This document shows, piece after piece, positions 16,615 to 26,020 of a stretch of DNA of 64,000 nt; positions within the stretch are counted from its first letter, which is position 1, and every line of letters starts with the position of its first letter. The stretch comes from Wolbachia endosymbiont (group A) of Longitarsus flavicornis. GTDB lineage: Bacteria; Pseudomonadota; Alphaproteobacteria; Rickettsiales; Anaplasmataceae. Under the pieces are notes generated by a model that saw only the letters and a list, made by a program, of their open reading frames with translations, was not told the DNA's origin and searched no databases. The translations under genes were made by a program, and so were the position numbers. The stretch spans positions 682,001-746,000 of the forward strand of contig NZ_OZ008337.1 in assembly GCF_963931955.1 (NCBI RefSeq). Direction: 5' to 3'.

Positions 16615-17454
16615 ATGAAAACAATCAGCACTTTAATTCAAGAAGGATCGGAGTTATTATCGTCACACAAAGTCGAATCACCACATCTGGATTGTGAAAT
16701 CATTATGCAGCACGTACTTGGAGTGGAAAGATCATTCATAATTATGAACCATGCTGATCAAGTGCCGATGGAGAAAGAACTTTTATTTTGGAAATTAACA
16801 AAAAAAAGAGCGGAAAGATATCCAATATCGCAAATAATAGGTAATCGTGAATTCTGGAGTAAAAATTTTATAGTTAATCAGCATGTTTTGGATCCAAGAC
16901 CAGATAGTGAAACATTAATCTCAACAGTGTTAAAATATTACCCAAATAAAAAGCAGAGACTAAAAATTGCAGATTTTGGTACAGGTACAGGTTGTTTATT
17001 GATATCCGTACTTAGTGAGTATAAATATGCTGTTGGCGTCGGTTTTGAAAAAAGCTTGGAAGCATACAAAGTTGCCTATCAGAACACAAAAAAACATGAT
17101 CTTCTCAGCAGAGCCAAAATATTTCCAAGTTCGTGGACAGAGTGCAGAGATTCATTTGATCTGATAATTAGCAATCCTCCATATATTAAAAGAAGCAAAT
17201 TGAAAGACTTGCAAGCTGAAGTGCAAAAGGAACCAAGAATTGCCCTTGATGGTGGTATTGATGGTTTGAGCTGTTATTTGAGCATTTTCCCAATATTGAG
17301 AAAGTGCCTTAAAAAAAATGGGTTTGCGATATTGGAGATCGGTGAAGATCAAAATGATATTGACAAAATAATACCCTCATACGAATTAGCTTTTCAGGAA
17401 TACGTATATGATTTGGCAGGAATGAAGAGATGCATTGTTATGCAAAAAACATAG
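16615..17454 (+). CDS. prmC: Peptide chain release factor N(5)-glutamine methyltransferase
   Basis: PrmC/HemK methylates the glutamine of the GGQ motif in release factors. The 279-residue protein has an N-terminal helical domain (SSHKVESPHLDCEIIMQHVL), the SAM loop ADFGTGTGCLLISVL and the hallmark NPPYIKRS. The C-terminal LEIGEDQ segment is also typical. Length is normal. The start ATG follows an AAGGAG ribosome-binding site 11 nt upstream. It stands alone. Confidence 0.95.
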   Translation: MKTISTLIQEGSELLSSHKVESPHLDCEIIMQHVLGVERSFIIMNHADQVPMEKELLFWKLTKKRAERYPISQIIGNREFWSKNFIVNQHVLDPRPDSETLISTVLKYYPNKKQRLKIADFGTGTGCLLISVLSEYKYAVGVGFEKSLEAYKVAYQNTKKHDLLSRAKIFPSSWTECRDSFDLIISNPPYIKRSKLKDLQAEVQKEPRIALDGGIDGLSCYLSIFPILRKCLKKNGFAILEIGEDQNDIDKIIPSYELAFQEYVYDLAGMKRCIVMQKT

Positions 17455-17495
17455 CTAATGTTTTCTTGTATTATCTACTTCATCCCATATTATCC

Positions 17496-17590
17496 TATGT
17501 CATCCCAGTACCCTCTAGCTAGTCATCCAAGTAGCGTGACTACTTGGATCTATATTTACTATGGTCAAGCCATAGGATGACAGGAACGGT
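17496..17590. repeat. Palindromic repeat cluster 6 (between prmC and wspB)
   Basis: GTCATCCCAGTACC, then AAGTAGCGTGACTACTTGGA (an imperfect palindrome) and TCAAGCCATAGGATGACAGG form a compact unit between two convergent genes. It could act as a transcript end, but no T-run is present. Confidence 0.65.
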
Positions 17591-17618
17591 TTTATGCATT
17601 TTTTAAAGGGCAACATGT

Positions 17619-18470
17619 TTAAGCTTTGCTGGCAAAGTGGAAAGTAAGGCCAGCCTCTATGCCGTGTGTGTGAAATAGTTGATTACCTATATTTATTTCC
17701 TCAGTTACTTTCTTACCTGAGCTAGGATTAAGCTTCTTTTTTCCAGCATTATTAGGGTCGTCTACCACTTGTCCTAACTTTTCTGCTGTAAGCTTAATAT
17801 CGCTACCAATAGCACCAAAACCTCTATATCCGATATGCATATTTACATCTTCATTTATGCGATAGTCAAAGCCAGCTTTTACTTGACCTGCGGGTCTTAT
17901 TGACGGTTTTTCAAACATCGTCATTCTTGTTGCACCGACTCCAATACCAACGTAAGGAGAAAAAGAGAAACGGTCACTTTTCCAATGATGATAAACATTT
18001 GCCATTACAGATATGTTCTCAATTTGGTCATGACTAACTGCAGCACTATAGAAATAAGTTTCTTTACCAGTCTCCTTTAGGTATGAAACAGTTATTTGGC
18101 TACTTGTTAAATCAATATTATCCACTTTTACAGAAGAATACATCCCTTCCAATTCAGCCCTATAGCTGTTACCATTCAATTCCCCTGTATAACCCAATGC
18201 TACATTTGTAGCAAAAGGTGGGTTATAATCTCCTTTATACTGACTCAGTAACTGACCGCCTGTATTCTGAGCACTTCTGTCATTTACAGATACCTTATTG
18301 GTAGCTGTAGCATCAGCACCTCCAATTTTTGCTTTCAACTCACTCGTGTAATTTAAATATTGACCGTAATACCCACTACCAAAGTAAAACCCTTCTGTTT
18401 CACTCGCAAAAGATTGTTGTGACAACAGCAAAGCAAGTGCTGTAACTGCTAATGTTTTTTTACTAATCAT
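17619..18470 (-). CDS. wspB: Wolbachia surface protein paralogue WspB
   Basis: The 283-residue outer membrane beta-barrel belongs to the Anaplasmataceae surface antigen (Surface_Ag_2/WSP) family. It has a signal peptide (MISKKTLAVTALALLLSQQS) and then GFYFGSGYYGQYLNY. Barrel strands include FSPYVGIGVGATRMTMFEKP and the closing HTHGIEAGLTFHFASKA. Its place directly after virD4 on the same strand is the known wspB position; in several Wolbachia it is transcribed with virB8-D4. The frame is intact here. The gap to virD4 is about 120 bp, so a separate promoter is possible. Expected role: surface exposure or porin; exact function unknown. Confidence 0.92.
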   Translation of the reverse strand: MISKKTLAVTALALLLSQQSFASETEGFYFGSGYYGQYLNYTSELKAKIGGADATATNKVSVNDRSAQNTGGQLLSQYKGDYNPPFATNVALGYTGELNGNSYRAELEGMYSSVKVDNIDLTSSQITVSYLKETGKETYFYSAAVSHDQIENISVMANVYHHWKSDRFSFSPYVGIGVGATRMTMFEKPSIRPAGQVKAGFDYRINEDVNMHIGYRGFGAIGSDIKLTAEKLGQVVDDPNNAGKKKLNPSSGKKVTEEINIGNQLFHTHGIEAGLTFHFASKA

Positions 18471-18591
18471 TACTACTCCCCTAGTTAAAATAGCTAATCT
18501 AATACTAATTAATTAAAAATGGCTTAATATGAAAAACCTAATTATTTGCATAACTTGCACTTTCCTGAGCTAAAAATAGGCAAAGTTAACC

Positions 18592-20604
18592 TTACTTCTC
18601 GTCATTTTTGAATTTATCGTCAATATCCTCATCTTCAAATTCATCCTCCTCTTCTTCGTCATCAAACCCATCATCGCTTCTATCCTCATCTTCCTCGTCA
18701 TCATCTTCAAACTTATCGTCGATATCTTCATCATCAATATCTTCGTCTGCAAATTCATCTGATTCATCATATACTGCATCTTCTGTTTTAGTTTCAGCAG
18801 GATAATCAACTGGATTAGGTCCCTCAAGAGCATTATTCCCTTCGTTATTAACCTTATCTTTACTCGCAGCGGCAGAAAGAACTTTATTTGGGTCATATGG
18901 TTCTTGTGTAGGCACACGAGTTTGCTTGAGCAGCCTTCTTGTGAAGGTGGTATCACTGTAGTACAAAATTTTCTTTGATTTAATTGGGTAAGTCGACTCT
19001 ATTAAAATTATCTGATCGTCACGTGGCAACATAATAACTTCTTGAGGCAATAGCAATGCTCTCTGTATTTCAGAGATATGTAACGACCTTGAAGCAGGAT
19101 TCAAGTCTAAAAACTTAGGTTTGTTTAACGATTCTTGTTGTACAGTTTTGTTTCCTATAAGTTGCGATATTAAATTAGCTGTTTCAATATTATTGGCTGC
19201 AAAAGTTATTCTGTAAGTCGAGTTTGACAAAAAGGAGTTCATCCCTGCTTCTTCGTATATTCCTTTGAGCTGCTCAGTATCTTGAACAATTAAGAATAAC
19301 CTAACTCGATAACCACGAAAATATGCAATACCTGTTTGAAATTGCTCCATTTTTCCAAGTGTAGGAAACTCATCCATTAAAAACAATACGCCATAAGGCT
19401 CGTCATCCGATGGCAATTTTCTACATAAAAACTCAGTTGCCTGTTGGTAAAAAACCTGCATTAAAGGCCTGAGCCTAGTCAAGTTGTCAGGAGTTAAACC
19501 AACATAAACTGTAATTTTCTTCTTTTTAAAATCTAGAATATTAAAATCACTTGACGCAGTTGCAGTATCAATCAATGGGTTTGCCCACAATTCAAGTGAT
19601 GAGTTCATGGTTGATACAACACCTGACCTTTCTTTATCAGCTTTTTGTAAAAAAGCTGCAATATTCATATATGCTACAGGGTGTAGTATTTTACCCATTG
19701 TATCAAGAGCAACAGCAAGATTATAAACCACGTCATCACTACGCATCGTACGCACAACTTCACCAAAAGATTTAACTTTCTCTGGTGCAGCAAGTAAGTA
19801 TAATACCACTCCAACAAATAAGCTTCTTGCTTCATTCTGCCAAAAGTCTTGTTCAGGCATGATTAGGTTAGCTATTTTCTGCACATCGTCAACCATCTGC
19901 CCAGGTTTTTCACTAATCCATTGTAATGGATTGTAACAGTGACTTATTCCATCTGGCTGCGCTGGATTCCATACGTATACTTTTTGTCCTTGTCGTTCTC
20001 GCCAACCACTTGTTATTTCATAGTTTTCTAATTTTATGTCGTGTACAATTACCGAGTCAGTCCAAAATAATAAATTAGGAATTACAAAGCCAACACCCTT
20101 ACCAGAACCTGTAGGTGCAAATAACAATGCATGCTGAAACCCATCAGAAATGAAGTATCCTCTTTTATCTTTACCAAGCAATAATCCCTTTTTGCTTCTT
20201 AACCCTGCTTTTCGTATGTCTTTCTCTGATGCCCACTGCGAGTCTCCATGAAGTGATTCTTTCTTTTTAAATGGTCGCCACTCAATTATCCTTTCTCTTA
20301 AATTCCACAAAATAACCATTAAAATAATGATAGGCAGTGCAGAAGATATAATTAATGTGATTTTGAGCTCAAGGCTATATAACTCTGGGCGGTGCCAACA
20401 ATATTGTATATGATCAAAAATCGTTGGCCAAAGAGCTTGAGGGAAAGGCGTCAAACTAGGATTAATTGCTTTAAAATCCACACCATCTGGACCGTCAACT
20501 AATAGAAAGAACAATATACCAGATAGATAGAAGCAAAACTCAAGTACGCTAAAAGCTACTACACCTCCTATGAGAATATTACGTAGGTGATTTCCATTAC
20601 TCAT
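18592..20604 (-). CDS. virD4: Type IV secretion coupling ATPase VirD4
   Basis: VirD4 selects substrates and feeds them to the type IV secretion channel. The 670-residue protein has two N-terminal membrane helices (about 12-35 and 80-100), Walker A APTGSGKGVGFVIP, Walker B LFLMDEFPTLG and the conserved FLIVQDTEQLKGIYEE. The C-terminal part from about residue 600 is an almost uninterrupted Asp/Glu tract, which is well beyond the conserved ATPase core. It is the last vir gene of the locus: virB11 ends about 30 bp before its start, and wspB follows. Confidence 0.96.
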   Translation of the reverse strand: MSNGNHLRNILIGGVVAFSVLEFCFYLSGILFFLLVDGPDGVDFKAINPSLTPFPQALWPTIFDHIQYCWHRPELYSLELKITLIISSALPIIILMVILWNLRERIIEWRPFKKKESLHGDSQWASEKDIRKAGLRSKKGLLLGKDKRGYFISDGFQHALLFAPTGSGKGVGFVIPNLLFWTDSVIVHDIKLENYEITSGWRERQGQKVYVWNPAQPDGISHCYNPLQWISEKPGQMVDDVQKIANLIMPEQDFWQNEARSLFVGVVLYLLAAPEKVKSFGEVVRTMRSDDVVYNLAVALDTMGKILHPVAYMNIAAFLQKADKERSGVVSTMNSSLELWANPLIDTATASSDFNILDFKKKKITVYVGLTPDNLTRLRPLMQVFYQQATEFLCRKLPSDDEPYGVLFLMDEFPTLGKMEQFQTGIAYFRGYRVRLFLIVQDTEQLKGIYEEAGMNSFLSNSTYRITFAANNIETANLISQLIGNKTVQQESLNKPKFLDLNPASRSLHISEIQRALLLPQEVIMLPRDDQIILIESTYPIKSKKILYYSDTTFTRRLLKQTRVPTQEPYDPNKVLSAAASKDKVNNEGNNALEGPNPVDYPAETKTEDAVYDESDEFADEDIDDEDIDDKFEDDDEEDEDRSDDGFDDEEEEDEFEDEDIDDKFKNDEK

Positions 20605-20634
20605 AAACTACTCTTCCTTAACTTATGTATAAAT

Positions 20635-21627
20635 TTAAGCATTTTCGCTCGCAGATCTAGTAAATAATATCTCAGAAATGCTTCTTTTGCCCCCACCGGT
20701 TCTTTTTAGCTGAATAACAATATCAATCACATTTCTAATGTATGGTATGATCTGATCTGGAGGAATGCCAAGATTTGCCTGCATAACCATCAATTTTATT
20801 TGCTCAAGGGCCATTGTTGGACTATCCGCATGAAGGGTTGATATTGATCCAGGGTGACCAGTATTTATCGCCCTAAGAAAACTAAAAGCTTCCGCTCCAC
20901 GGAGCTCACCAACTATTATTCTGTCTGGCCTTAAACGTAAGCACGCCTCTATCAAATCTTGAGTGGTTACTTTTGCTCTGCCCTGCCCTCCTTTAGAGGC
21001 AATTAGATGGACTTTATTGGGATGTTCGTTCAAAACGATTTCCCTTGCATCCTCAACAGTAATAATTCTTTCCTCAGCTGGAATAGCACGCAAAGTAGCA
21101 TTAGTAAAAGTAGTCTTACCAGTGGAAGTTCCACCGCTAATTATAATATTTTTCTTACTTATTACAGCGTATTCTAAAAACTCTTTTATTTTTTTTTGTC
21201 TTAACAGTAAATCCAAATGACGGTCAATTGGATTATCAGTTGCTTCTGTAACAGTCTCAGAAAAAGCCCCCATTTTTTCGTAATCATCCAATGCTAATTG
21301 CATGCTAGAAGGCTTACGAATCGACATGACTACTTTATCAGGTTCACATGCTGGCGGAAATACTATCTGTATACGATAACCATTTGGTAATGTTGCCGAA
21401 AGTAAAGGTGCTTCTTCGCTAAGTTTTTGTTCTGTAGCTTGAGCAATCAGTCTGCCAAGAGATTTCAAATGGTTAAGATCGAATACTTCTAATTTTTCAC
21501 ACCTTATTTCACCGCGATTTTCAATCCATACTTCCTTTGGCTTATTTATTGATATTTCATTTACGCCTTCTTCTTGAAATATGCCTTGTAATGGCTCCAA
21601 ATATGTATCAAGTGCAGCATAGTTCAT
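20635..21627 (-). CDS. virB11: Type IV secretion ATPase VirB11
   Basis: The 330-residue hexameric traffic ATPase powers assembly and substrate transfer at the cytoplasmic base of the channel. It has Walker A ISGGTSTGKTTF, the Asp box TVEDAREIVL, Walker B-region RIIVGELRGAEAFSFLRA and the His box GHPGSISTLHADSP. Length is typical. The start ATG at 21627 lies one base from the virB10 stop, indicating translational coupling. Confidence 0.97.
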   Translation of the reverse strand: MNYAALDTYLEPLQGIFQEEGVNEISINKPKEVWIENRGEIRCEKLEVFDLNHLKSLGRLIAQATEQKLSEEAPLLSATLPNGYRIQIVFPPACEPDKVVMSIRKPSSMQLALDDYEKMGAFSETVTEATDNPIDRHLDLLLRQKKIKEFLEYAVISKKNIIISGGTSTGKTTFTNATLRAIPAEERIITVEDAREIVLNEHPNKVHLIASKGGQGRAKVTTQDLIEACLRLRPDRIIVGELRGAEAFSFLRAINTGHPGSISTLHADSPTMALEQIKLMVMQANLGIPPDQIIPYIRNVIDIVIQLKRTGGGKRSISEILFTRSASENA

Positions 21628-21628
21628 T

Positions 21629-23074
21629 TCATTGATTTAATATTGCCTGTGGAGGAAATACTATATCTTGGTTAACAAATACTTTCAATGCGGTGCCTTG
21701 ATCGACATAAATAGTTGGTTTTTTATCTGTATATCTGCCCACTACATCTCGCATATCTTTAGAAAAATCCTCGATCGACTTCCCAATTGCTTCATCATAG
21801 ACAGACTTGCTTTTTCTTTGAAATTGTTGTAACAGTTGATTTACATTTTCCAGGCCTATATTTACCTTGTCTTCTCCAATTCCTAGTGCTTTTGCTATTT
21901 CCTGGTTCATTGTTTTTAGTAAATCTTGTTCACTTTTGGCACTCCGAATTTTTCCGATAGCTCCAAGGCCCAGTTTCCATTTATCACTAGATATATCCTT
22001 TGCTGCTTCACCAATAACATCTTTGAGTGAAGAAAAATCTATTTCAGTTGCAGTGATGGATCTCACCGCATCCATAGGAGTTAGCGTACCAATAAGATTA
22101 GAAGCCTTTTGCCCTATAACAGCTGAACCAATCGAAACACCAGCAAGTGCCACTGAAGAGAATAATGCACTTACTATTTTATTATCAACTATTCCTGCTA
22201 TCCCTGCTCTACCAAGCTCGTCAGTACTAAGTGATGAGATGGCAACATCTATTCCATGTGGCAGAATCACTCTATTCCAGTTTATATTTACACGAGATTT
22301 AGCAACATTCGAGTCAAATGAATAACTACCTATCAATCTTGAGCCTTTAGGTATTAAAACTGTATCACCAGTTTCTGCATAAACATCTCTACTCACCATA
22401 GCACGCAGCATTCCTTGCAGATCAGAATTTATTGCAGTTTCAAGAACAGCATCAATAATTTTACCTTGAGTAATCATTAAACCAAGCTTTCCTACTCTGG
22501 TAGCTTTGCTCGACTGTGCTGAAGTGTCGGATAAAATAGCATCAGCAGCCTTGTTCTCTCCACTACTACCTGAAATTGTTAACATTTGTGCACTACGTCT
22601 GTCTCTAGGATAACCTCCGCCCCCTATTGTAGGAAACGAGGTAGGTAAATTGCTAATAACATTACTAGAAGGAAAATTTGGCTTTGGCAAAATAGGTATA
22701 TTTGACACAGGGGTTTCTTTTGGTTTCTCTTCTTCTTTTTTAATTTGTTTTATTTCTGGTACGATTTGTGGTGTAGGAAGAGGAGGTAAGGGTGGTAAGG
22801 AATCGGTTATTATTCTTTCTGGAACTATTACATTATCTGGAACTTGTTCCAACTTTCCTTTAAATTCTTGAACGTTTTGCTTTGTTTCCTCTTTTTTAAT
22901 AACTTCTGAATCCTCTTTATGAGAAGGACTAAAATAGAAATAATACACTACACCAACCAGAAGCACTAAAATCATAACCATCAATGCCCTATGACCTTGA
23001 TTAGAGCCAACTGTTACTACCTTGTTCTCTATTTCTGACTCATCTTCTGAATTGTTACGCCTTTCTTTATTCAT
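21629..23074 (-). CDS. virB10: Type IV secretion protein VirB10
   Basis: VirB10 spans from the inner membrane to the outer membrane core complex and relays ATP energy. The 481-residue protein has a short cytoplasmic N-terminus, one membrane helix (about 30-50), a proline-rich periplasmic linker (PPLPPLPTPQIVPEIK, near 92-110) and a TrbI/VirB10 C-terminal domain. That domain contains LQGMLRAMVSRDVYAETGDT and VLIPKGSRLIGSY. It is about 100 residues longer than Agrobacterium VirB10. The extra residues are mostly the region near 300-450, a known trait of this lineage's VirB10. Confidence 0.95.
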   Translation of the reverse strand: MNKERRNNSEDESEIENKVVTVGSNQGHRALMVMILVLLVGVVYYFYFSPSHKEDSEVIKKEETKQNVQEFKGKLEQVPDNVIVPERIITDSLPPLPPLPTPQIVPEIKQIKKEEEKPKETPVSNIPILPKPNFPSSNVISNLPTSFPTIGGGGYPRDRRSAQMLTISGSSGENKAADAILSDTSAQSSKATRVGKLGLMITQGKIIDAVLETAINSDLQGMLRAMVSRDVYAETGDTVLIPKGSRLIGSYSFDSNVAKSRVNINWNRVILPHGIDVAISSLSTDELGRAGIAGIVDNKIVSALFSSVALAGVSIGSAVIGQKASNLIGTLTPMDAVRSITATEIDFSSLKDVIGEAAKDISSDKWKLGLGAIGKIRSAKSEQDLLKTMNQEIAKALGIGEDKVNIGLENVNQLLQQFQRKSKSVYDEAIGKSIEDFSKDMRDVVGRYTDKKPTIYVDQGTALKVFVNQDIVFPPQAILNQ

Positions 23075-23090
23075 ATTGCATGTACCACAG

Positions 23091-23894
23091 CTAAAGTGAC
23101 CTATTTATAATTTCAACTTCACCATCTTCATAACGCATAAATAGCTTTTTATGTACCCCTTTTATTATAACATAATCATCAAATAACAGCCTTTTACAAG
23201 GTTTATCCTCCCCTTCTACAAAAATCTGAGGTATTTTATTATTATTTCTAAATTTTAAATAGGTTAAATAACCATCATCAAATAACTCAATCGGAACTAT
23301 ATCCGCATTACCACCTTCATCAATATATGTATAATTATACTTCGTATCATTTTCTTGTATTATTTTTTCTGGCTTGTCTGTAGTATACTGCATTTGAGTA
23401 GGTAAAGAAACCTCATCTAAATCAACATCAAATTCACCTTCTTCTTGAGGATAATAAAAACGTACTACGTAAGATATATCCTTTTCAGCAGAATAATCGT
23501 GATCCACTTTCTTAGCATTAGTGTCCAGGTATTTATCGTAGTTTGGCCTTGAGATTAAATCAAAAATGTAATTTCTTTTTTTAGTTGTCGTAATAATCAT
23601 GTTAGTGCGGCTACTAACTTCAAATGGCATGATAAGCAATTTATTGTCATAAGGATTAATTTTCCAACTTGATGCATCACCAACAGCGATATTTTTAACT
23701 TTTTCTCCTTCCGCAAATTCAATATAAGAATAGTAACCCTGACTAAAAACCACCGTAAATACTTCATTAGGGCTATACACAAAAGTCTTTATTCTACTAT
23801 CTACAGAAATAGGTTCATTATAATTAATGGATGCGTTTAAATTGCTACTTACAAGTAAAACTAAAACTAATAATATCCTATACATATTCATCAT
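23091..23894 (-). CDS. virB9: Type IV secretion protein VirB9
   Basis: The 267-residue outer membrane core component has a signal peptide (MYRILLVLVLLVSSNLNA). The VirB9/CagX domain includes DSRIKTFVYSPNEVFTVVFS near the N-terminus. The C-terminal part ends in FVEGEDKPCKRLLFDDYVII and a beta segment. It forms the ring with VirB7 and VirB10. The start overlaps the virB8 stop by 17 bp, indicating coupling. No VirB7 is seen between. Confidence 0.95.
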   Translation of the reverse strand: MMNMYRILLVLVLLVSSNLNASINYNEPISVDSRIKTFVYSPNEVFTVVFSQGYYSYIEFAEGEKVKNIAVGDASSWKINPYDNKLLIMPFEVSSRTNMIITTTKKRNYIFDLISRPNYDKYLDTNAKKVDHDYSAEKDISYVVRFYYPQEEGEFDVDLDEVSLPTQMQYTTDKPEKIIQENDTKYNYTYIDEGGNADIVPIELFDDGYLTYLKFRNNNKIPQIFVEGEDKPCKRLLFDDYVIIKGVHKKLFMRYEDGEVEIINRSL

Positions 23895-24558
23895 CTACTC
23901 TATATGAAATAACTTGAAACCCTAATGGGTTAATATATCTTTGCTGATCATTCATTTCAAGCGATGCATATCTATATGACATAATAACTATCTTATTTTT
24001 TCTTGTGGAACTTCCATCTTTCCGTATAAATTCCACAAAAAACCTCACCTGAAGAGCATCGTTACCCAATTTTTGAATCGAGCGAATTTTAAATTCATTT
24101 TTGGTATCTGAATATAAATTAAAAAGATCATCCATATTCTGCGATCCTATATAATTTCTAAATTCATTATACACATTAGATGAGGAAAACAACCTCACCT
24201 TTGTATAATAGTTATAATTATAATGATATGGATCAAAAACCTCCCTTGCTTTTATATACTCTGAAATAAAATAATCGTTCAGCGCTTCATCTGCAGAATA
24301 CTGCTTTACTGTGACAGGATCAACCAATTGCACTATTCCCGATTTCTTGTCAATTTCTATAACAAATGGCTCAATAGTGCTACTTGTGCTAATTTTAAAT
24401 ATGACTAATATGCTGATAGAGATCGTTGCTAATAATATTAACGCAAATAAAAGTAGAATATTCCTTTGAGCAATAACTGTGCTGTAGCGGTTTGAATTCC
24501 AATTTATATCCTTATCTAACGATTCAGTACTTTTCTCTCGCTTAAAAAATCTTAGCAT
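23878..24558 (-). CDS. virB8: Type IV secretion protein VirB8
   Basis: VirB8 is the bitopic inner membrane scaffold of the secretion channel. The protein, about 226 residues, begins MLRFFKREKS and has one membrane helix (about 35-60, ILLLFALILLATISISILVI). The periplasmic NTF2-like domain has YFISEYIKAREVFDPYHYNY and LQVRFFVEFIRKDG. The frame is open upstream to a TTG at 24603, but the ATG at 24558 gives the family N-terminus. It is the first vir gene here and follows ribA by about 70 bp. Confidence 0.95.
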   Translation of the reverse strand: MLRFFKREKSTESLDKDINWNSNRYSTVIAQRNILLLFALILLATISISILVIFKISTSSTIEPFVIEIDKKSGIVQLVDPVTVKQYSADEALNDYFISEYIKAREVFDPYHYNYNYYTKVRLFSSSNVYNEFRNYIGSQNMDDLFNLYSDTKNEFKIRSIQKLGNDALQVRFFVEFIRKDGSSTRKNKIVIMSYRYASLEMNDQQRYINPLGFQVISYRVDDEYV

Positions 24559-24630
24559 TTTAATATTCTTAAAAATCTTAACTTGTGTTAATAAACATAG
24601 CAAATTAACAAAGTAGTTACAACAAAAAAG

Positions 24631-25713
24631 CTAAAAAACTCTTAACTTATGGCCTAGCTTACCAAACTTTGTCTCCATATATGAATCGTTATATTTATTA
24701 CGTTCCACAATAAGTGGTAGACACTTTGTAACCTCTATACCACTACTTTCCAATTCTGACAATTTCCTATCATTGTTTGTAAGTAATTGGATTTTGTTAA
24801 TGTTCAATTTCTTAAGCATTTTAGCTGCAACAACAAAACTCCTTTCATCATCTTCAAAACCCAATATTCTATTTGCATCAACAGTATCAAGGTTATGTTC
24901 TCTTTGCATACTGTATGCTCTTAACTTATTAGTTAAACCAATACCTCTTCCATCCTGCATCAAATACAATATAATACCACTTCCAAAGTCAGCTATCATT
25001 TGAATTGCTTGATGTAACTGACTTCTGCAATCGCATGATAAGCTATCTAACAAGTCACCCGTATAGCACGAAGAATGAATTCTTACTAATGGTTCGTCAT
25101 CTTTATCTGGATTGCCAATGATAATTGCATGATGTTCTCTTCCGCCACTTTCGGTTCTATAAGATATGATATCTACTTCTTGAGTCTGTTTTAAAAATAA
25201 TGATGTTTTGCACACTTCATACACACTCTGATTTTGTTGAAAATCATTTACGAGTAACGTATCTAGTGCAATAATGTCATTTTCTTCACACCAATTTCGC
25301 ATTTCATACTTATTCTCAAAAGTCATATCAGCTACTAACGCGTATGGCAATAATTCTGAGAACTTAAGCAAGGCAATAGCACATTCATCTATTGTCTTTG
25401 AGCATTGCAACTCTTTTATGCAATCTTCCTTTGAACAGTTTATTAAATGGAGCAGTTCATCAAAATTATTCACCAACAGACGTTTGCTGTTATGTTCTTT
25501 ATTCTGAGATATGTATTTTACCTTACTTGAAGTTAAAGTAACATATACATTACTTGATATAAGCTTGTATTGATTAAATAAATCTCTTTCTAAAGCCTCA
25601 GCAGCAGCGAACAATAGGTAATTACTTTCATCATATATTACAATTGGCCGACCGCGTCTGATTTCGCTGATAGCTCTTTCTACCTTATTGCTACTCTGAT
25701 TTCCTATAAACAT
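24631..25713 (-). CDS. ribA: GTP cyclohydrolase II with a degenerate RibB-like N-terminal domain
   Basis: RibA opens GTP to start riboflavin synthesis. The C-terminal half of this 360-residue protein has the zinc site CYTGDLLDSLSCDC, then YLMQDGRGIGLTNKLRAYSM and LGFEDDERSFVVAA, all intact. The N-terminal half aligns with DHBP synthase (RibB) at RRGRPIVIYDESNYLLFAAA but lacks the acidic REnEgD-type active-site loop, so it is unlikely to make DHBP. It lies 29 bp after tRNA-Leu and about 70 bp before virB8, and ribA is known to be transcribed with this vir locus in related bacteria. Confidence 0.93.
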   Translation of the reverse strand: MFIGNQSSNKVERAISEIRRGRPIVIYDESNYLLFAAAEALERDLFNQYKLISSNVYVTLTSSKVKYISQNKEHNSKRLLVNNFDELLHLINCSKEDCIKELQCSKTIDECAIALLKFSELLPYALVADMTFENKYEMRNWCEENDIIALDTLLVNDFQQNQSVYEVCKTSLFLKQTQEVDIISYRTESGGREHHAIIIGNPDKDDEPLVRIHSSCYTGDLLDSLSCDCRSQLHQAIQMIADFGSGIILYLMQDGRGIGLTNKLRAYSMQREHNLDTVDANRILGFEDDERSFVVAAKMLKKLNINKIQLLTNNDRKLSELESSGIEVTKCLPLIVERNKYNDSYMETKFGKLGHKLRVF

Positions 25714-25742
25714 TTTTACCCATATTAAACAGCGATAAAAAC

Positions 25743-25832
25743 TGGTGCGGCCGAGAAGACTTGAACTTCCAAGGCCTTATGAGCCACAGCGACCTCAACG
25801 CTGCGTGTCTACCAATTCCACCACGGCCGCAC
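25743..25832 (-). tRNA. tRNA-Leu (anticodon GAG)
   Basis: On the minus strand GTGCGGC pairs with GCCGCAC as the acceptor stem, and the 3' CCA is encoded (25743-25745). The anticodon stem CAGCG/CGCTG encloses the loop TTGAGGT, giving GAG. A long variable arm (TGGCTCATAAGGCCTT) and the T-loop TTCAAGT fit a class II leucine tRNA. It reads CUC and CUU. It lies at the head of the ribA-vir transcription unit. Confidence 0.95.
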
Positions 25833-25873
25833 TATATTCTAGTTTTTATATAATTATTTTAAATTACTTAATC

Positions 25874-25902
25874 ATTTTAGAATTTTTCATCTAGAGTGTC
25901 AA
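25874..25902 (-). promoter_or_regulatory. Sigma-70 promoter for tRNA-Leu-ribA-virB8-virD4
   Basis: On the minus strand a perfect TTGACA (25902-25897) is followed after 17 bp by TAAAAT (25879-25874). The start would be near 25867, about 35 nt before the tRNA-Leu 5' end. No comparable promoter is seen between the tRNA, ribA and virB8, so this probably drives the whole unit. Confidence 0.65.
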
Positions 25903-26020
25903 TCTGATACTAGAATAATTTAGAAATTGCTTGTATAATTTGATTATGAATTTTGTGATTATAAATTTTAATCATTTAAGATAACCTTACTACTAATTTT
26001 TAACTAAGGTTTTTATACAA

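Noticed and set aside
18608..18805. Ser-rich plus-strand frame
   Set aside because: It is the complement of the Asp/Glu-coding tail of virD4.
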